Origin: Amycolatopsis xylanica
GTDB lineage: Bacteria; Actinomycetota; Actinomycetes; Mycobacteriales; Pseudonocardiaceae
Direction: 5' to 3'
Assembly: GCF_900107045.1 (NCBI RefSeq)
Contig: NZ_FNON01000011.1
Location: 1-64,000 of the forward strand
Length of the DNA: 64,000 nucleotides
The position numbers were made by a program, and so were the translations under genes. Shown here piece by piece: positions 43,565 to 51,787 of this stretch (positions are counted from its first letter, which is position 1; each line of letters starts with the position of its first letter). The notes under the pieces were generated by a model. It worked only from the letters and a program-made list of their open reading frames with translations, ran no database searches and was not told where the DNA came from.

Positions 43565-44230
43565 TCAGTGCTCGTCCTCGACGTGCAGTGCCGCCTGCTC
43601 CGGCCCCGCCGCCAAGGCCGGACCGGCCTCGACCGCCACTTCGTCGGGCTCGGTATCGACCGGGGGGCCGTCGCCCTCGACCGGCCGCAGCTGGACCGGC
43701 TCCCGGGACGACGCCGTGGCGTCCGGATCATCCCGATCCCAGGCACGCGAGTCGAGGCCGCCGGGTTCCGGATCCCGGTCGAGTTCGAGCCGCTCTTGTT
43801 GTTCCGATCCGAATGGTCGTGCCGCATCGACCGTGTCCATTGTCGACATTCGCGGTGGCTCGCGGATTTCCGCGGCCATCGAACCACCGGCGACGTCGGC
43901 GGAAATCCCGGTGTCCTCGGCATACCGTTGATCGGCAGCGTCCTCTTCGGACGGTTCGGCACCGAGTGCGAGCTCCGTGACCGGGTCAGGACGCTCCTCC
44001 GCGAGGCGCTCCCCCAGCGGCCGCGGGTGCGCCTCCTCCCACGGCGTCATGCCGTGCTTAGTGACACCCGACCAATGCTCGGGCGGGTCCATGCCCTCAT
44101 CAAGGGGATCGACACGAAGCCGGTCCTCATCCAAGTCCTCAGCCGCGGTAAGGGCGGCCGGGTCGGTCTCCACGGAATCCGGCGCGCCGGTGTCCTGCGG
44201 GGCGTCATACGGCTGACTGGGCTCGGTCAA
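43565..44230 (-). CDS. DUF5709-like acidic protein
   Basis: A 221-aa, strongly acidic, low-complexity protein. RLRVDPLDEGMDPPEHWSGV followed by TKHGMTPWEEAHPRPLGERLAEERPD matches the pattern of actinobacterial DUF5709 proteins (…D-x-x-LDEG-x-x-PPE…E-x-L-x-x-RLA-x-E-x-P-D). The family name is from memory. A GTG at 44239 is possible, but its ribosome site would touch it; TTG at 44230 has GGAAGG eight bases upstream and is preferred. Function unknown; proteins of this kind are often stress- or sporulation-associated. Confidence 0.7.
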   Translation of the reverse strand: MTEPSQPYDAPQDTGAPDSVETDPAALTAAEDLDEDRLRVDPLDEGMDPPEHWSGVTKHGMTPWEEAHPRPLGERLAEERPDPVTELALGAEPSEEDAADQRYAEDTGISADVAGGSMAAEIREPPRMSTMDTVDAARPFGSEQQERLELDRDPEPGGLDSRAWDRDDPDATASSREPVQLRPVEGDGPPVDTEPDEVAVEAGPALAAGPEQAALHVEDEH

Positions 44231-44401
44231 CGGGGCCACCTTCCTTCTTCGAGTGGTCTGGGGCTCCCCCGTACCAGTTGGGCGAAAACTTGCGGTCCCG
44301 TCCGGGACTCGGTCCTCGACCGGATACCCACCGCGTGGCCGGAGCAGCCATCCAACCTGGCCGGACAGCCGCTCCTGCCACGAACACCGGCACCGCGTTC
44401 G

Positions 44402-44827
44402 TCACTGGTGTTGGATCTCGGGTTCGGGGTAGTCGCCGTGCTTGCGTTCGAGCGCCGTGGTGACCAGTCCCAGCACGATCATGCCGAGGCCGAGTCCGAG
44501 GTGCAGCCAGTTGTCGGCGCTGTTCAACGGACCGAAGTCGGCGGAGCTGTGATCGGGTACGCCGACTCCGTAGATCCAGAGCAGCAGGTAGAGCCCGCCG
44601 CCGATCATGAGGAAGGCCCGCGCGCCGCGCCGGGACCGGGCGGCCAGCACACCGAGCACGCCGAACAGCAGTGCGCCCGAATGCGGCCCAGCGAAGTGAA
44701 GGTCCTCGTAGCCGGTGGTGATGCCCGGTATGAAGCCGAGCACGCCCACCAGCAGGAAGACGGCACCGACGGCAGCGGTGGCGAACTGCGGCGGATACCG
44801 CCGGGTCCGGTTTTCGGTCTCGGTCAT
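44402..44827 (-). CDS. DUF4383-like small membrane protein
   Basis: A 141-aa protein with four hydrophobic segments: ATAAVGAVFLLVGVLGFIPG, GALLFGVLGVLAAR, FLMIGGGLYLLLWIYGVG and WLHLGLGLGMIVLGLVTTAL. The NWLHLGLGLGMI motif is typical of DUF4383 (family name from memory). ATG at 44827 is chosen as homologs start at this point; an in-frame ATG at 44860 is also possible. Ends with a short charged tail. Role unknown. Confidence 0.75.
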   Translation of the reverse strand: MTETENRTRRYPPQFATAAVGAVFLLVGVLGFIPGITTGYEDLHFAGPHSGALLFGVLGVLAARSRRGARAFLMIGGGLYLLLWIYGVGVPDHSSADFGPLNSADNWLHLGLGLGMIVLGLVTTALERKHGDYPEPEIQHQ

Positions 44828-44879
44828 GCGGATTCGGCTACCCGCCGCGGTGGCGGCCAAACCCAGTCCGTGGAGCGGT

Positions 44880-45449
44880 TCAGTGCGAGCGTCGTATCTT
44901 GCGGACGGCCGAGGAAACGAGTGCGGCCACCAGAACCCAAGGCCCCGCGACGATCAGCGGGTCGAGCCACTGGTGCTTGACATCGGCGCGCTTCTTGCCG
45001 AACCGCGACGAGATCCCGTGGCGGGTGAACTCGCTGAGCACACCGGTCTCGGTGACCGGGTTGTCCGGGCGCAGGGTGGCGAACGAGCGCAGATGGTGTT
45101 CCCAGGCGTCGACCCGGTCCGCTCCGAGCAACAGCAGCCAATGCGCGGCACGGCCCTCACTGAACCTCCGGTAGGAGAACTTGCGCAGCGCGCCGGAAAG
45201 CCCGCGCGGTGGGCAGCTGGTGCCGAACACCGGGGTCAGGAACTTGTGCTCGATCGAGCGTTCCCTCGGCCACTTTTCGGGCTGGCGCTCGGGAAATTCC
45301 CCTTCGTCGCCCGTCCGGTCCGCGGTGCGGAGCAGCTTCGGCACCGACGGCCGGTCTTCGCGGTTCAGGTCCGCGCCCCAGCCGGGAATGCGGGCGCGCA
45401 GCTGCTCACTCGACTCGGTGAGCGGCGGACGCTCCGACGTGTAGGTCAT
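44880..45449 (-). CDS. Conserved protein of unknown function, C-terminal membrane anchor
   Basis: A 189-aa protein. Its most striking part is RSIEHKFLTPVFGTSCPPRG and the following LSGALRKFSYRRFSEGRAAHW. The end, PLIVAGPWVLVAALVSSAV, is a probable single membrane anchor with a basic tail. I recognise it as a conserved actinobacterial protein that often sits with the zinc-dependent alcohol dehydrogenase found next door, but know no function. ATG at 45449 follows GAAGGGAAACGCC; 13 bases separate it from the dehydrogenase stop, so the two form an operon. Confidence 0.75.
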   Translation of the reverse strand: MTYTSERPPLTESSEQLRARIPGWGADLNREDRPSVPKLLRTADRTGDEGEFPERQPEKWPRERSIEHKFLTPVFGTSCPPRGLSGALRKFSYRRFSEGRAAHWLLLLGADRVDAWEHHLRSFATLRPDNPVTETGVLSEFTRHGISSRFGKKRADVKHQWLDPLIVAGPWVLVAALVSSAVRKIRRSH

Positions 45450-45462
45450 GGCGTTTCCCTTC

Positions 45463-46611
45463 TCAGCTCGCGTTCGGGACGATGAGCGGCTTGATGCAGC
45501 CATCGAGTTTCGCCGAGAACATGTGATAGCCCTCGGCGATGTGCTCCAGCGGGATCCGGTGGGTGACGATCTCGCTGGGCTTGAGGTAGCCGGCGCGGAC
45601 ATGCTCGAACAGCCTCGGCCACTGCCGCTTCACGTGGCACTGGTTCATCCGCAGCGTGAGCCCCTTGTTCATGGCGTCACCGAACTTGACCGCGCTGAAC
45701 ATCGGGCCGTATGCGCCCATCACCGAGATGGTGCCGCCCTTGCGGACCGAGTCGATCGCCCAGTTCAAGGCCACCGGGGAGCCGCCCTGCAGTTTCAGCT
45801 TGGCCGAGGTCACGTGCTGGACGAAATTGCCGTCCGCTTCGGCGCCCACCGCGTCGATCGCGACGTCCGCGCCGAGATGGTCGGTCAGCTTCTTCATCCG
45901 CACCACGATGTCGTCGTACTCGGTGAAATTGCAGGTCTCCGCCTGCGCGAAGGCGCGGGCCTTCTCGAGGCGGTACTCGAGGTGATCGATGACGATCACC
46001 CGCCCCGCTCCCATCAGCCACGCCGACTTGGCCGCGTAGAGGCCGACCGGCCCGGCACCGAAGACGACCACCACGTCGCCCTCCACGATGTCGCCGAGCT
46101 GCGCGCCGAAATAGCCGGTGGCGAGCGCGTCGGTGAGCAGCACCGCGTCCTCCGCCTCCATCCAGTCCGGTATCACGACGGGCCCCACGTCGGCGAACGG
46201 CACCCGCACGAACTCGGCCTGCCCACCGTCGTAACCGCCGCACGTGTGCGAGTACCCGTAAATCCCGCCGACGGCCGTGGCGTTCGGGTTCACGTTGTGG
46301 CAGTTGGAATACAGGCCACGCGCGCAGAACCAGCACGTGCCGCAGAAAATGTTGAACGGCACCATCACCCGGTCACCGGGCCGCAGATTCCGCACACCGG
46401 GACCGACCTCCTCGACCACGCCGATGAACTCGTGCCCGAACGTCATGCCGACCCGCGTGTCCGGCATCATCCCGTGGTACAGATGAAGATCGGAGCCACA
46501 GATCGCGGCGAGCTCCACCCGGACGATCGCGTCACCCGGATGTTCGATCGCGGGCATCTCCTTTTCCTCGACCCGTACCTTGTACGGTCCCCGATACACC
46601 ATCGCGCGCAC
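45463..46611 (-). CDS. Zinc-dependent alcohol dehydrogenase (MDR family)
   Basis: A 382-aa medium-chain dehydrogenase. Catalytic zinc residues are in CGSDLHLYHG and GHEFIGVVEEVG. The structural zinc site CGTCWFCARGLYSNC has all four Cys. VVVVFGAGPVGLYAAKSAW is the NAD-binding fold. GTG at 46611 is chosen because AAGGAGGATTTC lies directly before it and homologs start [MV]RAMVYRG; an ATG three codons in is less well placed. It resembles glutathione-independent formaldehyde dehydrogenase/threonine-dehydrogenase-like members; substrate cannot be told. It is divergent from the alpha/beta-hydrolase-like gene. Confidence 0.93.
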   Translation of the reverse strand: MRAMVYRGPYKVRVEEKEMPAIEHPGDAIVRVELAAICGSDLHLYHGMMPDTRVGMTFGHEFIGVVEEVGPGVRNLRPGDRVMVPFNIFCGTCWFCARGLYSNCHNVNPNATAVGGIYGYSHTCGGYDGGQAEFVRVPFADVGPVVIPDWMEAEDAVLLTDALATGYFGAQLGDIVEGDVVVVFGAGPVGLYAAKSAWLMGAGRVIVIDHLEYRLEKARAFAQAETCNFTEYDDIVVRMKKLTDHLGADVAIDAVGAEADGNFVQHVTSAKLKLQGGSPVALNWAIDSVRKGGTISVMGAYGPMFSAVKFGDAMNKGLTLRMNQCHVKRQWPRLFEHVRAGYLKPSEIVTHRIPLEHIAEGYHMFSAKLDGCIKPLIVPNAS

Positions 46612-46771
46612 GAAATCCTCCTTCGCCAGAACTGTCCGTCGCGGCCGGATACCCATCGCTTTCCGGGCTAACCGCCATGGCTTGGCCGTGGTGAGCGCGC
46701 TCTTGACGACATTCCTGCGAATACCCAGGCGCCGCGTTTCGCGCCCGCTCAACCCGGGTACGCGCCTTCAC

Positions 46772-47311
46772 ATGCCTGTGAACGAAAACGCAGCAGCGTC
46801 CCCAGTCCGTTCCGCGGGGCCACCGGTCGTCGCCGACGGCGACCCCGGCGGCCAGACGCTGATCGTGCTCGACCCCGCAGGCCTCGGCAAACACGATGAG
46901 GTGCCCGCGACCTGGCGTCCGTTCACGGATCAGCGGCAGATCCTCTGGTGCCGCATTCCCGCGGAAGGTGCGCTCAGCGCGGCGGAGGAGCTCCTCGGCG
47001 ACGCGGACGACGACAGCGCTCTCGTCGTTGACATCGTAGCCTCGGGCCCGGTCGCCGAAGAGGCACTGCGACTGGCCGCAAGGCATCCGCCTGCCGTACG
47101 CGCGGTGATGCTCGTCGACCCCGCATGGGAACCGGATCACCTGGCCCGTCTCGCGAAGCTGGATGAAGCCGGTGTCGAAGTGCGGGTGATCGCCCACAGC
47201 CGAGGAGGCGAACTGGACCGGGTACCGCCACCGCTGCCGCTAGGCCACCCAGATGTGGTGGCGGCGGTTTACCGAACCATCGGCGAGCTGCGACCCACTA
47301 AGCGGTCGTGA
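46772..47311 (+). CDS. Alpha/beta-hydrolase-like protein, probably inactive
   Basis: A 179-aa protein with the strand order of a shortened alpha/beta-hydrolase: TLIVLDPAGLGKHDEVPATW, ILWCRIPAEG, ALVVDIVASGPVAEEALRLA, AVMLVDPAW and VEVRVIAHS. At the nucleophile elbow it reads I-V-A-S-G-P, not G-x-S-x-G, and no clear catalytic His lies near the end, so it may not be an enzyme. The start at 46772 is the first ATG after the divergent promoter region shared with the dehydrogenase. The stop codon is inside the left arm of a large palindrome. Confidence 0.6.
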   Translation: MPVNENAAASPVRSAGPPVVADGDPGGQTLIVLDPAGLGKHDEVPATWRPFTDQRQILWCRIPAEGALSAAEELLGDADDDSALVVDIVASGPVAEEALRLAARHPPAVRAVMLVDPAWEPDHLARLAKLDEAGVEVRVIAHSRGGELDRVPPPLPLGHPDVVAAVYRTIGELRPTKRS

Positions 47312-47350
47312 GTGTTGCGGCCGGTTCTAACCGGCCGCAACACTCACGAC
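47305..47350. terminator. 46-nt perfect palindrome, bidirectional terminator
   Basis: A perfect 22-bp inverted repeat (47305-47326 and 47329-47350) with a 2-nt loop lies between two convergent genes. It includes the stop codon of the hydrolase-like gene and ends ten bases from the M14 carboxypeptidase stop. Symmetry suits termination from both sides. There is no adjoining U-tract. Confidence 0.85.
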
Positions 47351-47359
47351 CCCCAGCGC

Positions 47360-49048
47360 TTAAGCGAGCAAGGCGCTGAGCCGGGTGCCCTCGGCCTCTT
47401 TGGTCAGTTTGGCGAAGGCGTGCAGGAGGTCACCCGAGTCCGGGAGCACGGCCGCTACGGACGTGGCGGCCTCGGCGAGTTTGTCGGTGACGTCCTTGGC
47501 CAGCACCGGGTCGTGGTCCTTTTCGGACACCGCGATCAGGCGTTTCAGTGCCGTGGTCGCCTGGACGCGCGCACGCGGGTTCTCGCCCAGCGCACGCAGG
47601 ATCGCCGGGCCCTGAGCGACCAGGCCGTCGTGCAGGGCGCGGGCGTCGCCGGTGCCGGGGAGATGCCGTTCGAGCACCGACTGGGCGGCCGAGAGCACCT
47701 GGGCGTCGGAGCCGGTCGGGCACATGACCTCGATCAGGAACTCCATCAGCGCGGGGCCGACGTCGTCGCGCACGCGCCGGAGTTCCTCGCCGGGCGGCTG
47801 GAAGGCGGCGAGCACGTCGCCGCCCGGTGGCGGGGCGATGCCGGTCTCGACGCAGATGAGCCTGACGTCCTTGAGCGCCGGGTTCACGAAGTGGCGGGAG
47901 AAGGCGTAGTCGTCGACGGTGCCTGTCGTGGGATAGAGCCCGACGCTCTGCTGGACCGTGTACGCGCGGCCGCGGGCCTTGCTGATCGCGTCGCGCATGC
48001 GGTTGCCGGTCCTGACGAACCAGTTCAGGTCGCCTGCGGGGATGTACTCGCGGTACCGGCCGTCGTTGGGGATGCCGCGGTCGGCGTTGGGCACGCGGAA
48101 GTTCTGGGCCGGGTCGGTGGTCTGGTCGTCGTCGTCACCCCAGGGGTACAGGATCAGCTCGCTGTACGAGTGCAGATCGAGTGCCGCGGTGATGTGCGGG
48201 AAGGTGTCCAGCAGCCAGCGGATGTTGCGGGTCTCCGGCTCCGAGAACGCGGCGCTGCCGCGGTAGACCTCCGAGTTCGGGTCGGTGCTCGTGCCGATGC
48301 CGCTGTCGAACAGGAAGTCGTAGTTACGATTGAGGTCGACGGGCAGCGGCGCGCGGTTCTTGCGCCACCAGCGCTGGCTCTCGGCGGCCATCACGTAGTC
48401 GTGGCCGTCCGGGTTCACCAGCGGGACCACGAAGATGTCGAGCGAATCGATCAGCAGGCTGATCGTGGAGTAGCCGTACTGCGAGCCCTGGTAGTTGACC
48501 GAGGTCTGCGCTTCGATCGCGTAGGCCATCCGGAACATCCAGTTGTCGAGGATCTCGGGGTTCATCAGTTCCCTCGCGTGCACGCCGCCGAGCAGCAGCA
48601 CCCCCGGCCGGTCGGTTCTCGTGCCCCGCCGGAAGCGCAGCACCGGGATCTTGGTGCCCTGCACCGATCGCTCCGGCAACTCGATCACTGAGGCCGCGCC
48701 CGGCAGCGCGTCCGCGTAGATCCGCAGCCGCTGGTACAGCTGGGACGAGTCCGAATACCCGGCCGGAACGGCCGCCTGCCCGTCGGCGAGCCGGAGCCCC
48801 TCGGTGTCCGGCGCGATCGGCAGCGGCGGGGTGTCGACGCCGGGATGGACCTCGACCTCATGCCCGTCTTGCCGCAGACCGGCGATCTCCCGCTCGCTCA
48901 GCCTGCCTTCGATGGCCGCGCCCGTCGCCGTCCGCCGCGCGGTGGCCGAGAACAGGTCGAGCCCGCGCCTGCCGAGCATGCGCAGCGCCGTCGGGTCGGC
49001 GACGTTCACCGTCACGACGTGATGTGCGTCGTTTTCCTTGTCAGACAT
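47360..49048 (-). CDS. M14-family zinc carboxypeptidase
   Basis: A 562-aa protein. The zinc ligands His157 and Glu160 are in GGVHARELMNPE and His293 is in LDLHSYSE. The substrate-binding Asn-Arg is in PVDLNRNYDF (240-241), and the catalytic Glu is in LICVETGI near 430. Residues 1-95 are a prodomain-like region; a helical tail of about 90 residues follows the peptidase domain. No signal peptide is present, unusual for this mostly secreted family. ATG at 49048 follows GAAGGGAATCACC. It is divergent from the signal-less subtilase at 49261, so the two peptidases may share a promoter region (49049-49260) and act on the same system. Confidence 0.92.
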   Translation of the reverse strand: MSDKENDAHHVVTVNVADPTALRMLGRRGLDLFSATARRTATGAAIEGRLSEREIAGLRQDGHEVEVHPGVDTPPLPIAPDTEGLRLADGQAAVPAGYSDSSQLYQRLRIYADALPGAASVIELPERSVQGTKIPVLRFRRGTRTDRPGVLLLGGVHARELMNPEILDNWMFRMAYAIEAQTSVNYQGSQYGYSTISLLIDSLDIFVVPLVNPDGHDYVMAAESQRWWRKNRAPLPVDLNRNYDFLFDSGIGTSTDPNSEVYRGSAAFSEPETRNIRWLLDTFPHITAALDLHSYSELILYPWGDDDDQTTDPAQNFRVPNADRGIPNDGRYREYIPAGDLNWFVRTGNRMRDAISKARGRAYTVQQSVGLYPTTGTVDDYAFSRHFVNPALKDVRLICVETGIAPPPGGDVLAAFQPPGEELRRVRDDVGPALMEFLIEVMCPTGSDAQVLSAAQSVLERHLPGTGDARALHDGLVAQGPAILRALGENPRARVQATTALKRLIAVSEKDHDPVLAKDVTDKLAEAATSVAAVLPDSGDLLHAFAKLTKEAEGTRLSALLA

Positions 49049-49260
49049 GGTGATTCCCTTCGTCGGTCCTTCCGACGCTAAGCGCGGCCGGGTGACCGCG
49101 AAGTGCCGGAACGGGCCCGCCTTCGGGTGGCCGCACCGCCTGCTTGCCCGGCCGCGCGGTAGGGCCGACATCGCTTCCCCATCGGGCAGATCCATTGACG
49201 GGCCGTGTCTCCGGGGCGGAGCGTTGACCGCTGTCGATCACCTGGCGAGGGGGCACGGGG

Positions 49261-51786
49261 ATGGTGAGCAGCAAGCTCGACGGTGCTTTGGCCACGAAGG
49301 TGCGCGCGCTGGAGACCGCACGGGAACAGGGCGGCACCGGCTGGCCCGCGCCGGTCAAGGTGCTCGTCCAGTTCACCGGTGACACCAAGCCGCTCGAAGA
49401 GGCAGGCCTCGTCGTCGAGTTCGACGCGGGCGAGATCCTCGTGGGCACCATCGCCGTGCGGGATCTGCCCCGGCTGGCCGAACTCGGTGCGGTAGTGGCG
49501 ATCCAGAGCAACCGCGAGTCGCGCCCGGTGCGGTACCCCGCCGCCGAGCCCGGTCAGGGGGCCGGAACCCGTCGCGCGGCAACCGTGCCCACCGTGACCG
49601 GGAAGGATGTGGTGCTGGGGGTGATCGACTCCGGCATCGACATCTTCCACCCCGCGTTCACCCACGAGGGCACCCCGCCTACCACCCGCATCGCCGCGCT
49701 GTTCGACCTCAGCACGGCTCAGAAGATCAGCGCCGCCCCGAATCTCACCGCGACCAAGATGACCATGCGCTGGGAAGCGCCGCTGGCCGCGATCGCGCCC
49801 CCTGAGCTGCCCACCCCGGTGATCGCCCGGCTGCCCCTCCCCGCGACCAGCGACGCCGTGCGCGCGGAGTGGCTGAAGAACCCGGACATCAAGCCCGAAG
49901 ACATCGAGGTGCGCGGCGGGCCGCTGCCGTCCCAGCCGATCACGATCAGGTTCACCGGGAAGTTCGACACGGACACCTGCGACAGCACGACACTGCCCGT
50001 CATCGAGTGCGTCGCCGACCCGCCATCACCGGGCGGCGTTCCCGATTTCACCGTCGGGCCCTTCGGCGTCGCCCACAGCCGCGACGACATCAACGAGGCG
50101 CTGCGGACCTCGGACACGAAGTTCCCGTTCCATGACGTCGACGGCCACGGCACCATCACCGCCTCGGTCGCGGCAGGCGCGCTGGTGTCCACCGACGCGT
50201 GCCACTCGACCGCGGGTGGCAGCGCGCCGGGCGCGGACCTGGTCATCGTCCGCACTCCGCTCTTCGACGACGGAGTCATGCTGGGGACCCAGTTCCTGCT
50301 GGATTTCGGCGCGACGGCGGCCAAGCCGGTGGTGGTCACCATGAGCTTCACCGGGCACGCCGGATCCCACGACGGCTCCGACTGCCTGGACGTGTTCCTC
50401 GAAAAGCGGCTGACGGGCACCACCAGGCGGGCGATCGTCGCGGCCGCGGGCAACGAGGCCGCGCTCGACCCGATTCCGCTCGTCACCACGCTCCCGCGAG
50501 TGCCGAGGTATCACAACGAGGGTGGTATCCACAGCTCGGGCACGGTGGCCGCCGCGGGCAACACCACGGTCGAGTTCGTCATCGAGCACCTCCATTTCGC
50601 CTATACCCAGCTCAACGTCTGGACCTCCGGGCCGGGACGGCTCAGCTTCTCGGTGACCGCCCCGCTGGCCACCGGCGGCGAGTCGACACCCGTGTTCCAG
50701 CCGGACACCGCCATCCACACGGTGCCACTCGGCAAACACTCGATCACCGTCGCCTCGTCCGGCGACACCGGCGTTTACCACAAGGGCCACCTCGCGTTCC
50801 GCGTCGAACGACCGGATCACCTTCCGCTGAGCATGGGCACCTGGCGGGTCACGCTGCACGAGACGACCGGTGCGCCCACCTCGTTCCACGCCTGGCTCAC
50901 CGGCAAGCCCAACGCCCTGTTCCCCACCGACCGGCAGGATCGGAGCCGGACGGTCGGCTCACCCGGGACCGCGCGGAACGTGCTGACCGTCGGCGCCTAT
51001 GACGCCAGGACCGGCCGGCTCGGCGACTTCTCCAGCCGCGGCCCGACCTTGGAGCCCGTGCTCGCCGACCAGCGGGTGAAACCCGAGGTGTGCGCGCCGG
51101 GTGTCGACATCGTCACGGCGGTCACGCCTCGCCCCCCGCTGCTGCTGAAATACCGCCGCGACTTCGGGACCAGCCTTGCCGCGCCGTACGTGGCGGGCGT
51201 GATCGCGTTGATGTTCGAAGCCAATCCGGCGCTCAGCTACAGCCAGATCACCGAAAAGCTGATGGCCACCTGTGTCAAGCCGCCCGCGGGCACTCCCCCG
51301 GAAGATCTCGCGGGCTGGGGCGCGGGCCGGGTGGACCCGGTCGAGGCCGTCAAGGCCGCGGCCCCGACTCCGCGGGAGTTCGTGCTGCCCGCGTCGGCAT
51401 ACCCGCCCGTAGAGCACCAGGCCGCCGCGCTGCGCGGCCGCGCCGAGGAGACGCCGACCGGGCGGACACTCGCCGTCCTGATCGAGCGGCACACCGCCGA
51501 GGTGCGACGGCTGATCGACGCCGAACGCCGCGTCACCGTGGCCTGGCATCGGATGCGTGGTCCTGAACTGCTCCGGCTCGTGCTCGGTGAGCCGGGACGT
51601 GCGGTACCGCTTCCCGAGACCTGGGGCGGGAAACCGGTGGCGGACGGCATTTCCAGGTTGCTGGACGTGCTCGTGGACGCCGGGAGCGCCGAGCTGCGTG
51701 CGGACATCGCGCAGTATCGCGACCTGGTGCTGACGTTGCCCGGCACCCGGCTGGCCGATCTCGACGAGCAGGCGGAGGTGGGCTGA
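49261..51786 (+). CDS. Subtilisin-like (S8) serine protease without signal peptide
   Basis: An 841-aa protein. The triad is Asp123 (GVIDSGIDIFHP), His296 (DVDGHGTITASVAAG) and Ser638 (DFGTSLAAPYVAGV); the oxyanion Asn is in VAAAGNEAA. About 170 residues separate Asp and His, much longer than usual, and a jelly-roll-like insert (about 435-565) splits the catalytic domain before the Ser. Residues 700-841 are a helical extension. The N-terminus (PVKVLVQFTGDTKPLEEAGL) looks like an inhibitor/propeptide domain with no signal sequence. First gene of the downstream operon; the next gene starts one base after its stop. It could process the giant proteins encoded behind it. Confidence 0.92.
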   Translation: MVSSKLDGALATKVRALETAREQGGTGWPAPVKVLVQFTGDTKPLEEAGLVVEFDAGEILVGTIAVRDLPRLAELGAVVAIQSNRESRPVRYPAAEPGQGAGTRRAATVPTVTGKDVVLGVIDSGIDIFHPAFTHEGTPPTTRIAALFDLSTAQKISAAPNLTATKMTMRWEAPLAAIAPPELPTPVIARLPLPATSDAVRAEWLKNPDIKPEDIEVRGGPLPSQPITIRFTGKFDTDTCDSTTLPVIECVADPPSPGGVPDFTVGPFGVAHSRDDINEALRTSDTKFPFHDVDGHGTITASVAAGALVSTDACHSTAGGSAPGADLVIVRTPLFDDGVMLGTQFLLDFGATAAKPVVVTMSFTGHAGSHDGSDCLDVFLEKRLTGTTRRAIVAAAGNEAALDPIPLVTTLPRVPRYHNEGGIHSSGTVAAAGNTTVEFVIEHLHFAYTQLNVWTSGPGRLSFSVTAPLATGGESTPVFQPDTAIHTVPLGKHSITVASSGDTGVYHKGHLAFRVERPDHLPLSMGTWRVTLHETTGAPTSFHAWLTGKPNALFPTDRQDRSRTVGSPGTARNVLTVGAYDARTGRLGDFSSRGPTLEPVLADQRVKPEVCAPGVDIVTAVTPRPPLLLKYRRDFGTSLAAPYVAGVIALMFEANPALSYSQITEKLMATCVKPPAGTPPEDLAGWGAGRVDPVEAVKAAAPTPREFVLPASAYPPVEHQAAALRGRAEETPTGRTLAVLIERHTAEVRRLIDAERRVTVAWHRMRGPELLRLVLGEPGRAVPLPETWGGKPVADGISRLLDVLVDAGSAELRADIAQYRDLVLTLPGTRLADLDEQAEVG

Positions 51787-51787
51787 C

